From NCBI GenBank assembly GCA_025642075.2, contig JAODUO010000420.1, forward strand, positions 237,501-301,500: a stretch of DNA of 64,000 nucleotides, in the 5' to 3' direction. Position numbers and translations under genes: made by a program. This document shows, piece by piece, positions 1 to 39,764 of the stretch. The notes beneath the pieces were generated by a model that made no database searches, had not been told where the DNA came from, and saw only the letters and a list, made by a program, of their open reading frames with translations. The stretch is from Ridgeia piscesae (taxonomy: Eukaryota > Annelida > Polychaeta > Sabellida > Siboglinidae). Position 1 is the stretch's first letter. Every line of letters starts with the position of its first letter.

Positions 1-89
1 ATATATATATATATATTATATATATATATATACATACAATTTTGTACATATTATATATATATATATATATATCATATGTAATACATATA

Positions 90-143
<54 letters not shown>

Positions 144-176
144 GAATATGTGAGTATATATATATATATACACGTG

Positions 177-237
<61 letters not shown>

Positions 238-359
238 TACGTTTGGGTAATTATTTTTAAGGACATGTAAAGCGCCCTGAATATTTTTTAGCTAGATTTG
301 GCGCTATATAAGTTTATTTATTTATTTAATTTATATGTCTCGCATCATTGGTCAATACA

Positions 360-490
<131 letters not shown>

Positions 491-764
491 ATTATATTAT
501 ACATGTGGAAACACCGCTAAGGTACAAGAAATAGAAGCTACTGTATTGCTGTGAGAGGATACAACTCTCTTGCAGCATTTTGTGAGAAAATTTTGTGTAC
601 AAAACGCTCGAGAAATGTATCAAACAGTGGCGCCACGAACCGGACTAGATAGATATAGCTTAATTTACTCTGGCGGCAAATTTACTAAATATATTTTAAA
701 ACTCATACATTTCAAGATGCGACACTGAAGTGGGAAAATTACCAATAACAGCTTTTCCGGTGAA

Positions 765-23316
<22,552 letters not shown>

Positions 23317-26300
23317 TGCGGTAGTGCCGCACTGGACCGCCAGAGGTCATCGCTTAGAATTGATCGGTGAATGTTTGTCGTCCGTGAAACAGTTGTTATC
23401 AAACGTGGTTTGAAAGCAGTGCAAATGCTGGCTTTATTACATGTCTTCCCGGTAGTGCAGGCACCATTAGTTCCATCCATATGGTGCCAGTGCTGCCAGC
23501 ATGGCACTAGTGCTACCCGTGAAGCACCAGTGCCAGTCATAATGCACTAGTGCCACTCATAATGCACTAATGCCTTCCGTGAGGCATCTATGCCACCCGC
23601 AAGGACCTGTGCTGCCACCTGTGTGGTACAAGAGGAGGTTCCTTCTAGGATTCAGTCTCGAGACGAGAATTGTGTCCTTTTGAGACAACAGAAGCCGCTT
23701 GTAATTCATTGTAGTGTATTGTAATGTTGTTATCTATCGTCAGTCAACTCTGCATCATGATCTGTATATTATTACTACTGATTAAATACGTTTACATAAT
23801 GTTTTAAATTGGACCTTCTCAGTTGTAGTTTTTGTCTGTGTTGTCCGTGTTGCCCATGTTGCCCGTGTGGACATTAAGTCTGTATGATACATATGTAATT
23901 GGTTAACTTTATTTTAAAATACTAGTCAGTGACGTAACACTGCAGTATTTACACTTGTTAGTGTAAGAGTAATATCTACACCACCATCTTCCGTTTTTCG
24001 GTACAGATCTACTGTTTCGCACAACATAATGAAAACCCAAAGAAACAGCTGATATCAGATTTAACCCATCACAAATATCATTTAAAATGAATTAAGTTGA
24101 ATTGCAACAAAGTTGGTTCAAGAACTTTATTTCATTAGAAAAGATGTCACTGTAGTCATACAAGAACTGCAGGACACAACATCAAATAAAATATAACAAT
24201 GTCACAACAACATCTCTATAGATGTGTCTAACAAAGGACACTGTTGTGCACACATTTGGACGATTGTCCCCAATTACTAGTTTATAAAACCAAACACATT
24301 TGCAGTAAAAACAGAACAGTATTTTTAATATTATCTCCTAGGATAAAATAAAAAAAATTCCAACAAATAACTTTCAATTTCAAAGAGAGAAGTGCCAGAT
24401 GGCTCTAGTCACGTTCTGTTACGGTAGTACCGGTAGTTCCACATTATGAAGGTAGTTTGCATTACAATGGTGTGTAATACTACAGTAACTGAAAACATAA
24501 TTCTGCAAAACAAACACATCAACAAACGTCAAAAGCAAATGTTTCAATAAACTATTGCAAACCTACAATATGGCTTTAGCACCGTTTAAATAAAACATAA
24601 ATCATATTTTTCAGAAACCCTGGAATGTGTTCCGACTTATTGATGATGATCCTCTGTCACAAAGCCAGGAACTGTACAATGTTGTACAAACATAAATGTA
24701 CAATGTTGTACAAATGTACAATGTTGTACAAACGTAAACACCATAGGTCATTAAATAAATGCCATGTTACACTGGCAGTTGATCAAAACCTTTGAACAAT
24801 GTCAAAACAAACATTTGCCACAAACAAAATAAGTGGCTATGAAAAGCATTGATATTTCCTTCCACAACACCCAACAGTTTGCTTAAAGAACGTGTTTGTA
24901 CCAAAACTGAAAACTGGCTGACAACCATTTAAAAACTACAACAAAAGTAATGTAATCACTCGCAGCTGTAGGTAACTTCTCTGCAGAATGCCCAAAAAGT
25001 CTGCATACTCATGGTCAAGGTTGTTGGGTCATCAGATGTCATCGACCAATCACCAGATGTCTGGTCGACCAATCACCAGATGTCTGGTCGACCAATCACC
25101 AGATGTCTGGTCGACCAATCACCAGATGTCTGGTCGACCAATCACCAGATGTCTGGTCGACCAATCACCAGATGTCTGGTCGACCAATCACCAGATGTCT
25201 GGTCGACCAATCACCAGATGTCTGGTCGACCAATCACCAGATGTCTGGCCGACCAATCACCAGATGTCTGGCCGACCAATCACCAGATGTCTGGTCGACC
25301 AATCACCAGATGTCTGGTCGACCAATCACCAGATGTCTGGTCGACCAATCACCAGATGTCTGGTCGACCAATCACCAGATGTCTGGTCGACCAATCACCA
25401 GATGTCTGGTCGACCAATCACCATATGTCTGGTCGACCAATCACCATATGTCTGGTCGACCAATCACCAGATGTCTGGTTGACCAATCACCAGACATTTG
25501 ATCAAACAAATATCTGACATCTGGCCGACAGATCCCCAGCTGTCTTGTTGATCTATCAGTAGTTGTCCATCGTTAGATAAAACTAGTCAGAACTTTTGAC
25601 TACTTGTCCACAATGGTGTGTCCACTAAGAATGTCTAAACAGTTCACAAGTATGTGTCGCTGTCAGGTCACATGACCAAGCCACACATTCTCTGATTCAC
25701 AAAAATCCCTCTCGTCAGCAAACATCTCTCTGTTCACATCTCTCTGTTCACTTCTTCAACAACATATTCCGGAAATCCGCATTGCTCATTTTAGCCCCAG
25801 TGGCGGGATCTCCATTTGCTGCGGAACTCTGACCTTGACCCGGTTTCTGTAGCGACCTTGGCATGAATGACACCATGGTTCTTGCTCGGCCATGACTGCA
25901 AAGAAAGAATCTTTGAGAATTCAGCACATCAGGATGACACTTTGAAGTCGTCTGCTGAGTTTCGTTTTTTATCTGTCTCGCGTCAGATTCAGACAAAACT
26001 ACCAGGTACTACATGCGAGTTCATGTAACTTGTTATATACTTAATATTTGGACAAGTACACGTAGTCATCATTCCAAGTACAAAAAGTACATAATTATTA
26101 CAGAACCTTCATTTATGGTCAACTTGGTAATACAGCCACCTAAAAATTAAGGTCACCCTAACAATACAACAACCTAGCAATTAAGGTCACCCTGATAACA
26201 CAGCCACATCACAATTATGGTCACCCTAGGACAATACTAAATTATTTCTGCAAGAGTAAAGTATAGAAACCTAGTCTCGTCAATGAGGTCACCTTGTTAT

Positions 26301-29300
26301 TCAAATCACTTAGCCCCGATGGTGACCTTAATTGCAAGGTTCTACTGTACAAATTCCTGGCCCCAGCCCTACATACATCCCACTTACTCCGCTGTCTCCT
26401 TCTTCCCTCCTCCCAAGCTGGGGGTGAAGGCCGTGGCGGGCTGTTTCCGAACGGGAGGGTTGCTAATGGCAACCTCAATGGTGTGTTCACCAATCACCAG
26501 GCCGTCTGTCTTGAGGACAGCATGGGATGCCATCGTCTAGCAACCACGTGCAAACAACAACAAATAAACAAACCTTCCTGCGGAAAATTGTGATTAATTT
26601 TTGTTGTGGTAGAAAAAAATAGTTTTGTGTCAAGATCTGTTTGGTTACAACAGTTATCTAGCTTTATTTGGTATTATTATTGTTATTAATATATTATTAT
26701 TATTAAAATGTTATTGTTATTAAATAATCCTAATTGAATGATTACATTAGATGTAATTGATCACACTAAATGAAATGTTACCACAACTGTATTTCCCCCC
26801 AGAAATACTATCGTATATAGTATTCTGTAAATACTGTAAATGGTTTGTGTAATGTCTTCCTGTCAAAATATTACTGTAAGACACTGCACACACCAAACTC
26901 ACCACACACAGCTATTTACTGATGGACATGAAACACTGCACTTTAACATGACCCGGATACAGCTTCACTGTGTCCACTGTCCTTTGGTCAACCAAAGTAT
27001 AACTGTGACATTTAACTTCCACATGCTTAGTAGATTTCCACCACACTAGAGGTGACCACAAAATGTGTATTTTCAAAGCCTACAGCAGCCGACAGGTTTC
27101 TTTGAGCTTCGGTCACTCTGAGACTGTCACACGTTAGGAATTGACAAACACTTGTGACAGTTTTCCTTTTCTACTCACCTCATCTTCATACTCTACATAG
27201 GCGAGTCCCTTGAATTTACCACTTTTATGTGTCACCAGTCGAATGTCCTTCACCTGCCCGTGCTACACAGGAAACGTCATGTGTCCGTCATGTAATGACC
27301 ATCATGTAATAATCATGTAACCACAAACATGTCATTGAGTCTTGTATCCATCATGTAATAATCATGTAACCACAAACATGTCATTAAGTCATGTACCCAT
27401 CATGTAATAACCATCATGTAATAATCATGTAACCACAAACATGTCATTAAGTCATGTATCCATCATGTAATAACCATCATGTAATAATCATGTAACCACA
27501 AACAATCATTAAGTCATGTATCCATCATGTAATAACCATCATGTAATAATCATGTAACCACAAACATGTCATTAAGTCATGTACCCATCATGTAATAACC
27601 ATCATGTAATAATCATGTAACCACAAACATGTCATTAAGTCATGTATCCATCATGTAATAACCACCATGTAATAATCATGTAACCACAAACAATCATTAA
27701 GTCATGTATTCATCATGTAATAACCATCATGTAATAATCATGTAACCACAAACATGTCATTAAGTCATGGATCCATCATGTAATAACCATCATGTAATAA
27801 TCATGTAACCACAAACATGTCATTAAGTCATGTATCCATCATGTAATAACCATCATGTAATAATCATGTAACCACAAACATGTCATTAAGTCATGTATCC
27901 ATCATGTAATAACCACCATGTAATAATCATGTAACCACAAACATGTCATTAAGTCACATATACATCATGTAATAACCATCATGTAATAATCATGTAACCA
28001 CAAAAAAGACATTAAGTCATATATCCATCATGTAATAACCATCATGTAATAATCATGTAACCACAAACATGTCATTAAGTCATGTATCCATCATGTAATA
28101 ATCATCATGTAATAATCATGTAACCACAAAAAAGACATTAAGTCATGTATCCATCATGTAATAACCATGTAACCACAAACATGTCATTAAGTCATGGATC
28201 CATCATGTAATAACCATCATGTAATAACCATGTAACCACAAACATGTCATTAAGTCATGGATCCATCATGTAATAACCATCATGTAATAATCATGTAACC
28301 ACAAACATGTCATTAAGTCATGTATCCATCATGTAATAACCACCATGTAATAATCATGTAACCACAAACAATCATTAAGTCATGTATTCATCATGTAATA
28401 ACTCTCATGTAATAATCATGTAACCACAAACATGTCATTAAGTCATGTATCCATCAGGTAATAATCATCATGTAATAATCATGTAACCACAAAAAAGACA
28501 TTAAGTCATGTATCCATCATGTAATAACCACCATGTAATAATCGTGTAACCACAAACAATCATTAAGTCATGTATCCATCATGTAATAACCATCATGTAA
28601 TAATCATGTAACCACAAACATGTCATTAAGTCATGGATCCATCATGTAATAACCATCATGTAATAATCATGTAACCACAAACATGTCATTAAGTCATGTA
28701 TCCATCATGTAATAACCACCATGTAATAATCATGTAACCACAAACAATCATTAAGTCATGTATTCATCATGTAATAACAATCATGTAATAATCATGTAAC
28801 CACAAACATGTCATTAAGTCATGGATCCATCATGTAATAGCCATCATGTAATAATCATGTAACCACAAACATGTCATTAAGTCACATATCCATCATGTAA
28901 TAACCATCATGTAATAATCATGTAACCACAAAAAAGACGTTAAGTCATATATCCATCATGTAATAACCATCATGTAATAATCATGTAACCACAAACATGT
29001 CATTAAGTCATGTATCCATCATGTAATAATCATCATGTAATAATCATGTAACCACAAAAAAGACATTAAGTCATGTATCCATCATGTAATAACCATCATG
29101 TAATAATCATGTAACCACAAACATGTCATTAAGTCACGTATCCACGTATTTGTGCAATTGCATAATTAAAACTGCTAACATTGTTACTGGTTTAATAAAG
29201 TAACTAAGCCCAATCTTGCAGACTGTTTACCTTCATCATATTCACTGCTGTTATACGAATACAATATTAAGTTAAAATTAAAGCCTAGCAGTGGACAGTC

Positions 29301-29620
29301 TTTATAAAACAGTTAAGAATTTCTAAGCCAGTCACACCTGAGTTGGTGACTGAGGCGAAGAGAAAGGTGAGTCACCTGTTGGAAGATTGTCTCCACAGCC
29401 TCTCTAGTGATGGTGAATGGCAGACCCTTCACAAACAGTTTGTTCTTCTCAAGAGCCGTAGCATACTGCAAACACACAACACAACTATACTGTACTGTAC
29501 AGAAATACTGTACTGTACAGAATTGTACAGAACTGTACTATGTGTGAGTGAAGGTGGTGTCTGTATGTTTGTGTTTTTGTTGGTGTGTTTATTATGTGTT
29601 TGGTGACTATGTTTATGTAT

Positions 29621-29669
<49 letters not shown>

Positions 29670-32600
29670 TGCGTGCGTCCGTGTGTGATACTGTACTGTA
29701 CTCTGTGTGTGTGTACATGGTGTGTGTTTACATGTGTGATGCCTATGGCTGTGTATATAATTGTTGTGTATGTTGTTGTGTGTGTGTATGTTGTTGTATG
29801 TGTGTATGTATGTTATGTGTGTGATGTGCATGTGTTTGTATGTGTAAATACAGTATATAAATCTATGTTGTGAGCTAATTATAAAGTTCTCTACTTCAAG
29901 TATTTTGTTGCTGTTGCCTTCCAATTTAACCATTGATCACACATGGTGCAATGCTTCATTACAGTAATTTATGCATAATGTCTTCTTGGTTTTACACATT
30001 TAACAGACGTTTAATTAAAACTGCAATAGGCTTAAACTATTATTTATATGTCTGCATAATATAAAGTAAACAAATCCAGCCGGCCGTTTCTAGACAACTA
30101 AAAACATAGCACATACAAAATCACTACTGAAAAACATTTTGCAAACTACAAGGTGACAGTAAATTAATGCGAAAGTGTACAAACACCAAACAGCTAAAGT
30201 TACCACATTTATACAACCACCGCCTGTGACCTACAGTGGTGGCCTTGACCTCACCTTGAACTTTGACTGGCCGGTGGAGGCCGTCTTCTCTTGGCACAGG
30301 GAGACGTACATTGGCCGTCCGTCCACTGGCTGACGATCCAACCTGAGGGCCGGCGTCACAGGCAGCTGTGGTCAGAGAAGTATGGGTCAGTTCTTAAGAA
30401 GCAGTGGTCAAGCAATTAGAGGGATTGTATTAGGAGGAACTGTTGAAACTTGGACAGTTCCATTCATCCTGTCTGTCTTTCAGAAGAGATACTTTATTAT
30501 TCCGTTTGTGCGGTCTACCTGGTGTCTATGTCATGGAAAATAAATAAAAGGGAGCCAAGTGGCCCTAAAGTCCTTTGGACAAGTTGGTAATTATGAATGA
30601 AATGCGTTTTGGCGAATCATAGTCACTGCCTAGTCTCTTCACCATAATCACCTAATTTACATTTTCTCTGGTTATTCATATGAGATGACCAGAAATATAT
30701 CAAAATTGTGTGAATACAGCGACCGGACTGGTCATTAGTGGTTTTAGCCAAGATGGAGTTTATCTGTCTGTAAGGCCCTTCGGTGTCCTTAGAAACATTC
30801 AATCAAACAGAAATTTCTTGTGTACTATCTGACAGTGTGTACCCAAATATATGTCTATGCCAAATTTGAGAAAAAGTGAAATGAGTTTAGAAAATGTTTT
30901 TCTAGTCAACTAAAAACACAGCGATCCAAATTATAAAACTAGATCTTCAACAGTTTCTGAGACACAGGAGCTAACAGTGCACCGTAGACCTAATGTGATG
31001 CCATAAGTCCATTGGAACTTCAGCCCAAAGGACTACAAAATCCCATGCAGGGAAGTGACGTAAACCTGTCAAACTCACTAAGCTGGGCTCTCATTCTCTA
31101 TACAGCTGTACTCCCGATGCCAGAAGAATCAACAAAATGATAGTGGGCGTTTACCAGAAAAACAGTGGCCAATTCTTTAGGACAGCTTAAAGTGCTTTAC
31201 GCTGTATTTATGGTATATTTGTACATAAATATCCACCACTGTCTACAGCCAGATACTCATTCATGCAGCTGAGTGAACTTGAGCAACATACAGTGGACGA
31301 ATGAGGCAAGGTTTGACACGGCAGAACACAAGTCAGATTTGTATTTTCTTGACTGAGTCTAATGTTCCACCCACTGTGCCTCGCAAGGTGGTTCAATTTT
31401 TTACTTTTCTCATCATGGATCCATTTTGTGAAAACATTTGTCTATTCAATATCTACTACGGCTGACATGTCAGCTCATTTGTAGAAATCTGAACATCAAG
31501 AAAGTGACGAGAGTTTCAACAACTTCACGTGTTCAATTCAATGCACGCTTCAGCCCTCATAAATATACATCTAGTTGTACTATATTTACTGCAATATAGT
31601 TTTAAATGCATAACTTTGTTACTTAATATAATGTAGATACCTCGTCTGTGAATTCAACGTAGGCATAACCTTTTGACTTTCCCTTGAAATTCTTCACCAG
31701 TCTGACTTCTGCAATATCTCCAAGCTGCAACACATTGATTGATTGATTAATTGATTGATACATTAGTTAACAAAGATCTCTTGCGTTAATTAGGAACTTA
31801 TTACATATCAAAATTGTGTCTAACAGCCTGCAATTACTGCAATAATGAATATATAAAAAAATTGTTAAAAAGAGTGTGCTAGCTCCTGGGTTTTTCAGTA
31901 TTTAATAGAACGTTACAACCTGCATGTTGAAGGTTTACTGCCAGCCAGTTTGTGTCTAGTTACTTTATTAAGTTCAAAACAATGTTCACAATTTGAAAGA
32001 TTCCACCCGTAGCACAAATGGTAAACAAAACATCCAGTTTCAAAACAAAATGTATTGGTAATAATGCCAAGACAGAGTCAACCACAGTACCCCTTGATGT
32101 TTAACTTTCCCACGTTCTAGAAAGCAGACTTTCTGTTACAAATGACTGTTCGGGCAATTCTGGGCAGAGGAGCTGGCATCCTCCTTTTAAATATTCATCA
32201 TAACCCTTTAAGTCATGAGAATTTTTTGATGCAAAATGTTTTACCTACATTTTAAAATTATAAAAATACTTTATCAAAATAAAATAACACAAACCTTTGA
32301 GAAGAGTTCTTTCAGCCCTTCTTCGTTGACCTTGAAATCGAGGTTACTCACAAACACCGTACATGCCTGCCTCCTGGAGGTGGTTTTTGGCGTAACTTCA
32401 CCGGTGTTGTCGGCCATGTTTTCTACTGTTGAATAGTGACAAATTTGAAGGATCACTATGCCACACAAGCTGGCACTGAGAGAACCTGTTTTCAATTACA
32501 AAATATTTTACATAATTTAAAGCCAGGTCTTCTGACCAGAATTAGCCGAGCAGTGATTTATAAAGGGAAGTTTGCTGTCCAAAACGTTGGAAACTCTGCT

Positions 32601-35600
32601 CGCCTCGGCATTACTGCCAATCAATTTCATTTTGAGACGGGATGTTTTGTTTACATTTGAACGTGTAGCAATATTTCAATTTTTGAACATTGATCCAGAG
32701 TTAATAAAGTAAAGTAAATAAACACAAATTGGGGACATTAAACTTTCAACATGCATGGTTTAGTCAGAAGAATGTAATATTAAATAAAAAAAATTAAGTT
32801 TTTTATTTTACCTCGTGACTTTTTCGCTTGTGGTGCATCTCCGCCGTCACCAGGTGCCTCTGCCTGGTACCCTGGGGGTGGACGAACTGACCCCTGTTTA
32901 TACCCTGGTGGTGGCTTCAACCCTGACTGTGGTTTTGTTGGTGACGGAGACGGCAAATCTGGCTTCTTGAAACCCTCATTGCCTTCAGAAGGTGGGGCAG
33001 AGTCCTCTGCCTGTAATACAGTAATAATAATGCAGTGTGAGTGAAATGAAGGGCGAGGTGGTAGGAGGGGCTGAGTGAGCACTGAAGTTGTGATGTGAAA
33101 CTATGTGGGTCCTAGGGCATAGCCACCCAGAACTATTTAAAAACATAACTTCAAAATGCTGCATTCTGAAGGGTATTTTAACCTACCGTATTGTTCCTAA
33201 TAGATGCGCAGTGCGCGAGTGGAAAGGCTTGGGTGCGTGTTTCTCAAAAGAGGGTCGAATGCGGTTACCCGCTATATCGGCTTCTAAACAGAGTAGACAA
33301 CTAATCCATTAAATCACATTTTACTGCGTAATGCTTTCGGTACAATCTACATTTTCTTCAAATTGCTTTAATAATGTTAAATAAATGTAGTAATGTGAAT
33401 ATAGAGTGGATTTACTGCATGTAAAAGCTGCCTTGACATCAGAAACGGCAAATCAGTGTTGATACACGATATCGATGTCGATAACGATGTACGTGGTCCT
33501 GACTAGAACTGTATAGAACCATGAGTCAATAACATACGCAATTATCCAAATTGTTAATTGTCTGACTTATCGATAGAAGCAAAGCTTATTAATTGAAACA
33601 CATGTCTGAATATGAATTTATATGACAGTTATGCTGACTTATTCTTGTTGTCAAAGTTGGTTGATGCCAGTCGCACTCCGTGCCCGCGGGCGATTCATCT
33701 GGAATGGAGTTGTGAAATGGATGACAATCTCAACTTTGTCTTTACTCAAATTCGTTTGCATAATTCCATGGAATTTGTTGTAATTGTTTGTCTTGATTGA
33801 TGCAATAAAATACGCAAGCAGCACTGTATGTTGTTTCGTTGTTGTCTCTCAGAAACTTTACACGAACAGACTGCATTTAATCCAACGTAAACAAATCCGC
33901 CATTGGTTTGATGCACATGAGGCCTCTCTGAAAGTACCATAACATTTAAAATTAAAGCATTCTTTGTGGTAAACATTTAGATTTACTATATATTTACTTA
34001 TGAAAGTCTCACCAGCAACGGTTTGGTTGCGTAATTATTATTTTTGAATAGCATGTCTGGGTGACATTTTTGCTATAATTGTAGCGTCTACTGTGTTGCA
34101 TTTTTGCATCACTCCTTAAATAATTTTGTATGGATTGTTTCACATCTAAAAAAAGCGGTGGGCGCCTATTAGGTAGTGCACATCTATTAAGGACAATACG
34201 GTATTCCCTGGGATACAGAGGGGAAACACATGCATGTTTATAGCAAGAAATAACAGTAAAGTGGCAATTCTGGCATATTTTGGGCGAGGTGGCTTAGAAA
34301 AACAGCAAGGTGACCCACCTTGCTCATCATATAGCACACCACAAACAAACAAGTACAAGAACTAACAGAGATATATCGGCATGCAAGAACATCTGTCGAC
34401 AACTGTAAAAAGAAGAAAGTTGCAGTGGTTTGTGGTCATGTGATCAGAAGGAAGGGTCATGTGATCAGATAGAGGAACTGATAGGACAAGAAAGAGAGGA
34501 AGACCAGCAAAGTCATGGATTGACAATATGAAAGATTAGACGGGGCTCAGCTTCAGTCAACTTATTAGAACAGCTGAGGATAGGGAACTGTGGGAAACCT
34601 GTGTGCCAAGATCCATTACTCTGGCGCCCCTAGGGCCCCAACGATGGGACACAGATAAATAGAAGACAGAGAAGTAACAACAAGTGCTTATAACACAGTG
34701 TCCAGTTCAACTGTTCAAAGCACTTAACACTATGTCATTTTACTTCCTGACAGGCCTGTTCAATCGAACACCATCTCAACTTCTCTGGGAGGCATTCAGC
34801 AGCATTGTATTACTATACCACTCACACAAATACCCATCACATCGACCCAGTACTCATTCATATGGCTGAGAGAACTAGAGCAATGTAGAGTGAACGAATG
34901 TTCCCAAGGTTCGTCACGGCAACTCAGTATTCGAAACTGGTTTTTTTACTGAGAGTCTGACCCTCTAACCACTGAACTGCAAAGTTCTACATCACCAGCT
35001 GAGCTCAAAAGTATAACAAACAAGATAATCTGGCAAAAAATCCTCCATTTGGCTTTTAATACAAACACATTTACACATTTACACATTTACACATACACAT
35101 TTACACATACACATTTACACATACACACTGACACAGCAGATGAGCAAAAAACCTATCGATGTGTTACAATCACCTTTCGTTTGAACGTGACTTTGGCCGA
35201 AGACTGCCACTTCCCAGCCGGCTTCCCCGTGCTGCCATCTGGTGGTGGGTGTCCCTTCTCGCCCTTCTTTCCAAACTTGCCCGGCTTCTTCTGTTTGTTG
35301 GGGAATTGAGATTCTTTCTCTGCTGCCTGTCACATGACCACATTGTCTGTTACATGACCACATTGTCTGTCAATGACCACATTGTCTGTCACATGACCAC
35401 ATTGTCTGTCAATGACCACACTGTCTGTCACATGACCACATTGTCTGTCCAATGACATCATTTTCTGTCACATGACCTCATTGTCTGTCACATGACCACA
35501 TTGTCTGTCACATGACCACATTGTGTGTCCAATGACCACATTGTCTGTCACATGACCTCATTGTCTGTCCAATGACCTCATTGTCTGTCAAATGACCTCA

Positions 35601-38600
35601 TTGTCTGTCACACGACCACATTGTCTGTCACATGACCACATTGTCTGTCACATGACCTCATTGTCTTTCACATGACCATACAGTCTGTCACAACACAGCT
35701 AGTCATATTGTCATACTGTGTATATCAATGCGTGTATATAAAATAATACACGATGAATAAAACCGTTCGTTCGTTCGTTCGTTCGTTCGTTCGTTCGTTC
35801 GTTCAATCATTCGTAATTAACAACAAGAGTTACCACAAACGTGACGTAGCTTCTGTACACTTACAACTAGTCTGTCTGAACTCAAAAGCTTGCAATATCT
35901 GAGCTGGAGATATTTAAACATGTTCTTCTGTTATCATACGTATTTGTTACGAAAGCTTTCATTGACTGTTGCGATGAAAGAGCAGTAATTTATGGTGTAA
36001 CCACAATCTATTTTGATTGTTCTATCGATAATATGTGATTTGTATTCACATGAGATGTACATAGAAGTTATATAAATATACTGAACAATAAAAATGTGGC
36101 ACAAACTTTGGCTCTTCTGTTTTCCACCCGCTTCTGTTGTGATTCACACCTCACTACAGCGTCATCGTAGTCCTGGAGTGAACCTGGACACAATGAACAC
36201 CTTAATGAGGAGGGCTGATAAGTATTAATATTCATTCACAGGTAACTAATGAAAGTTTACTTCAGTAATTATTATTCTTAGCAAGTCTTGATAATTAAGT
36301 TATTTCTCAAATGCATTCGAGTGTAAATGTAATTTAATCAGCCAGGATTCCTGGATAAAATTACTAGAACTGTACAACGTAGACATTGGAAGTGGTTAAA
36401 TGGAGGGGGCATTGATGGCTATGACTTATGAGCTTAGCTTGAGGTGACAATGACATTTGTGACAAACTTACAATTATCACTTGGGAATAGCTGTCTTGTC
36501 AACCCTGACATCCCTGTCACTAGGAATGAGTTATTACTGTAAATGTTACTATATCGCATGAACCCACTTGATCTATGGAGGTGTCATGTGACACTTAATG
36601 ACTGGCTCTAGGGACCGTTTTACTAAGATAAAGAGCTCTTCCGGAAAAGTCGTCATTGTACAAAATCAGTAGTTAAATTAAACAAGTTTAATGAAGATGC
36701 AAATATCCACAGCTGTGTTACTGAGGACACTATTTCCATGACACACCAGTGACAATATTTTGCTGGTGTGTCACTGTGTTTACAGTTTTTATGTATACAA
36801 GATCCAAATGTATTTAAAAGTGCAAAATCGTGTTTAAGAGCTCTTAACAATGTCATGTGTCCACAAGATGTTACCTTCCTCCCTCTCGTAGTTGATATAG
36901 GCCTCAAACAAGCTCTCAGGCCAGTCACTCACAGAGTTGACGGCGTCCTGCAGTATCTTGGTGCAGTGTTTGTGATTCCCGTGCGACCTAGACACAAACC
37001 ATTAGTGAGCACAATGTTTGAAATATATGCACCAAGTCACTGATCACAAATTTGTTGTCCAGTAGCGTTTAAAAATAAAAGGTAAATTAGGTACATTTGT
37101 ATATAAAACAACCTGACTTACATATAAGTGAGAGTGGCATCAGTGCTAATACTGTTATAATAAAAATAATAATAATAATAAATAACAGTATTTGTCTACG
37201 CCATATCTCTAGCAATAAAACCATTCAGAGGCGCATTACACTTTACAGGAATATACAGATTACCTTAAAATAAAAATAGAGACGTAGTTGTAAAATAAAT
37301 AGATCAGTAAAAAATGTCAATATAAATAAATAATATTAGTCTTAATAATACTAATACTGATAAATAATAGTTACTTATATTACAATTTAAAAATAATAAA
37401 AAATAAAATTATTAAAAAAATTCGGTTTATAAAACTGTTCTTTTAAAGTGAAAAAGCTTCTTTTAAACAGAAATGTCTTCAGTTGCTTCTTTGACTGAAC
37501 TGAGGCAGTCTGCTAAAGTGAAATTGTTGTTGTATGGTTTTACTTTTACAATCTACTCTGCTTCAATTAGACCTTAAAGTCTACAGTGGTGCTGCCACGT
37601 CTCATGATTATCTGTCCTTGCAAAGACCATATTGGGAGGTACAGTTGAAGGAGGGAGACGGTGGGAGGAGGGAGACAGTGGAAAGGAGGGAGACAGTGGA
37701 AGGAGGAGACAGTGGGAGGATGGAGACGGTGGGAGGAGGGAGACGGTGGGAGGAGAGAGACAGTGGGAGGAGGGAGACAATAAGAGGAGGGAGACAGTGG
37801 GAGGAGGGAGACAGTGGAAGGAGGGAGACAGTGGAAGGAGGGAGACGGTGGGAGGAGGGAGACGGTGGAAGGAAGGAGACAATAAGAGGAGGGAGACAGT
37901 GGGAGGAGAGAGACAGTGAGAGGAGGGAGACAATAAGAGGGAGACAGTGGGAGGAGGGAGACAGTGGGAGGAGGGAGACAGTGGAAGGAGGGAGACGGTG
38001 GGAGGAGGGAGACGGTGGAAGGAAGGAGACAATAAGAGGAGGGAGACAGTGGGAGGAGGGAGACAGTGGAAGGAGGGAGACGGTGGGAGGGAAGACAACA
38101 TCAAAGAGTACACAGGGCTGGAGTTCTCCGACTTCCAGATGGCTGTGAAGGACAGGGAAAGTTGGAAGGAAGCCATCAGTGATGCCCAAAACAACCCTAG
38201 CGGATTATTGGACATGATGAATGTGATCGTCAAGACACACACAATTTATCAAAACAGTTTACAGCAAAACAAAGTTTACAACTGCAGAAGTTGGTAAAAC
38301 ACAGAGTTGGTGTGATAATAAAACTGGACACATCTCCGAGAATCCTTTCTTACCTCTCCAGACTGAAGAACTCCAGCCACATATGCGCCTCACTGCCATG
38401 ACCTCGTTGTAGGACACGCTTCCACAGTTCCCGTGACTTTGGCATATTTGCACAAAACTTCGCCTGTGACATATAGTATGTTGTAATGTTTGTATCGGTC
38501 ATTCATTTTCATGCGACAATTAGTTCAGTCCCTCAAGATGTGTAACACATGTAAAATGACACAGCAAGTGTGTACAGCAAGTGTGTATTCAATCACATTA

Positions 38601-39135
38601 CGATGTGATCAGTCAAAGCAAGTATGTAATCATTATTTTCAAGCGTGTAAGCAATCTCAGTGTGTGTAATCAATCACAACAACTGTGTAACCACAAGTGT
38701 GTAGTTACTCTCAGGAACTGTGTAATCATCTACAGCAAGTGTGTTGCTGTTTTCACGTTAACTACGACGTGTAGTTAATGTGAAATCCACAAGTAAGCAG
38801 GACATGTCACTGCCACACACCCGCTGTTACATCACTGCCCTTTAGACGCCAAATATATTTCTTTTAAGTTATCATCACCAACTGTGATCGTGTGTTGATG
38901 TCCTACCTCTATCCTGGCCCAGTACCTCAGTATCATACACTGTGGGTCTGCTGACGGCTGAACAGCTGCAAACACAATCACTGTTACGTGACAGGCTGAA
39001 AGTCAGAACGTGTGGATGATGGCTGGACTGCTGCAAATACTGTCACCATTCTATGACATGTTGAAATGAGCCCCCACCACCATAACAGGACAAATGGGTC
39101 AAAATGCATCTGACTATGATCACAGCAGATTAGTA

Positions 39136-39222
<87 letters not shown>

Positions 39223-39247
39223 GTGTGTGTGTGTGTGTGTGTGTGTG

Positions 39248-39481
<234 letters not shown>

Positions 39482-39488
39482 GTGTGTG

Positions 39489-39535
<47 letters not shown>

Positions 39536-39660
39536 GTGTGTGTTGTGTGTGTGGAGTGTGTGTTTGTGTGATGTATGTGTGTATATGACATGCTAGTGCA
39601 TACAATCGTGCCTGATGATAATCAATAACTTAACAATGATAAAGTACTTTACTTCTACAT

Positions 39661-39717
<57 letters not shown>

Positions 39718-39733
39718 GGGACTGTGTGTGTGT

Positions 39734-39764
<31 letters not shown>
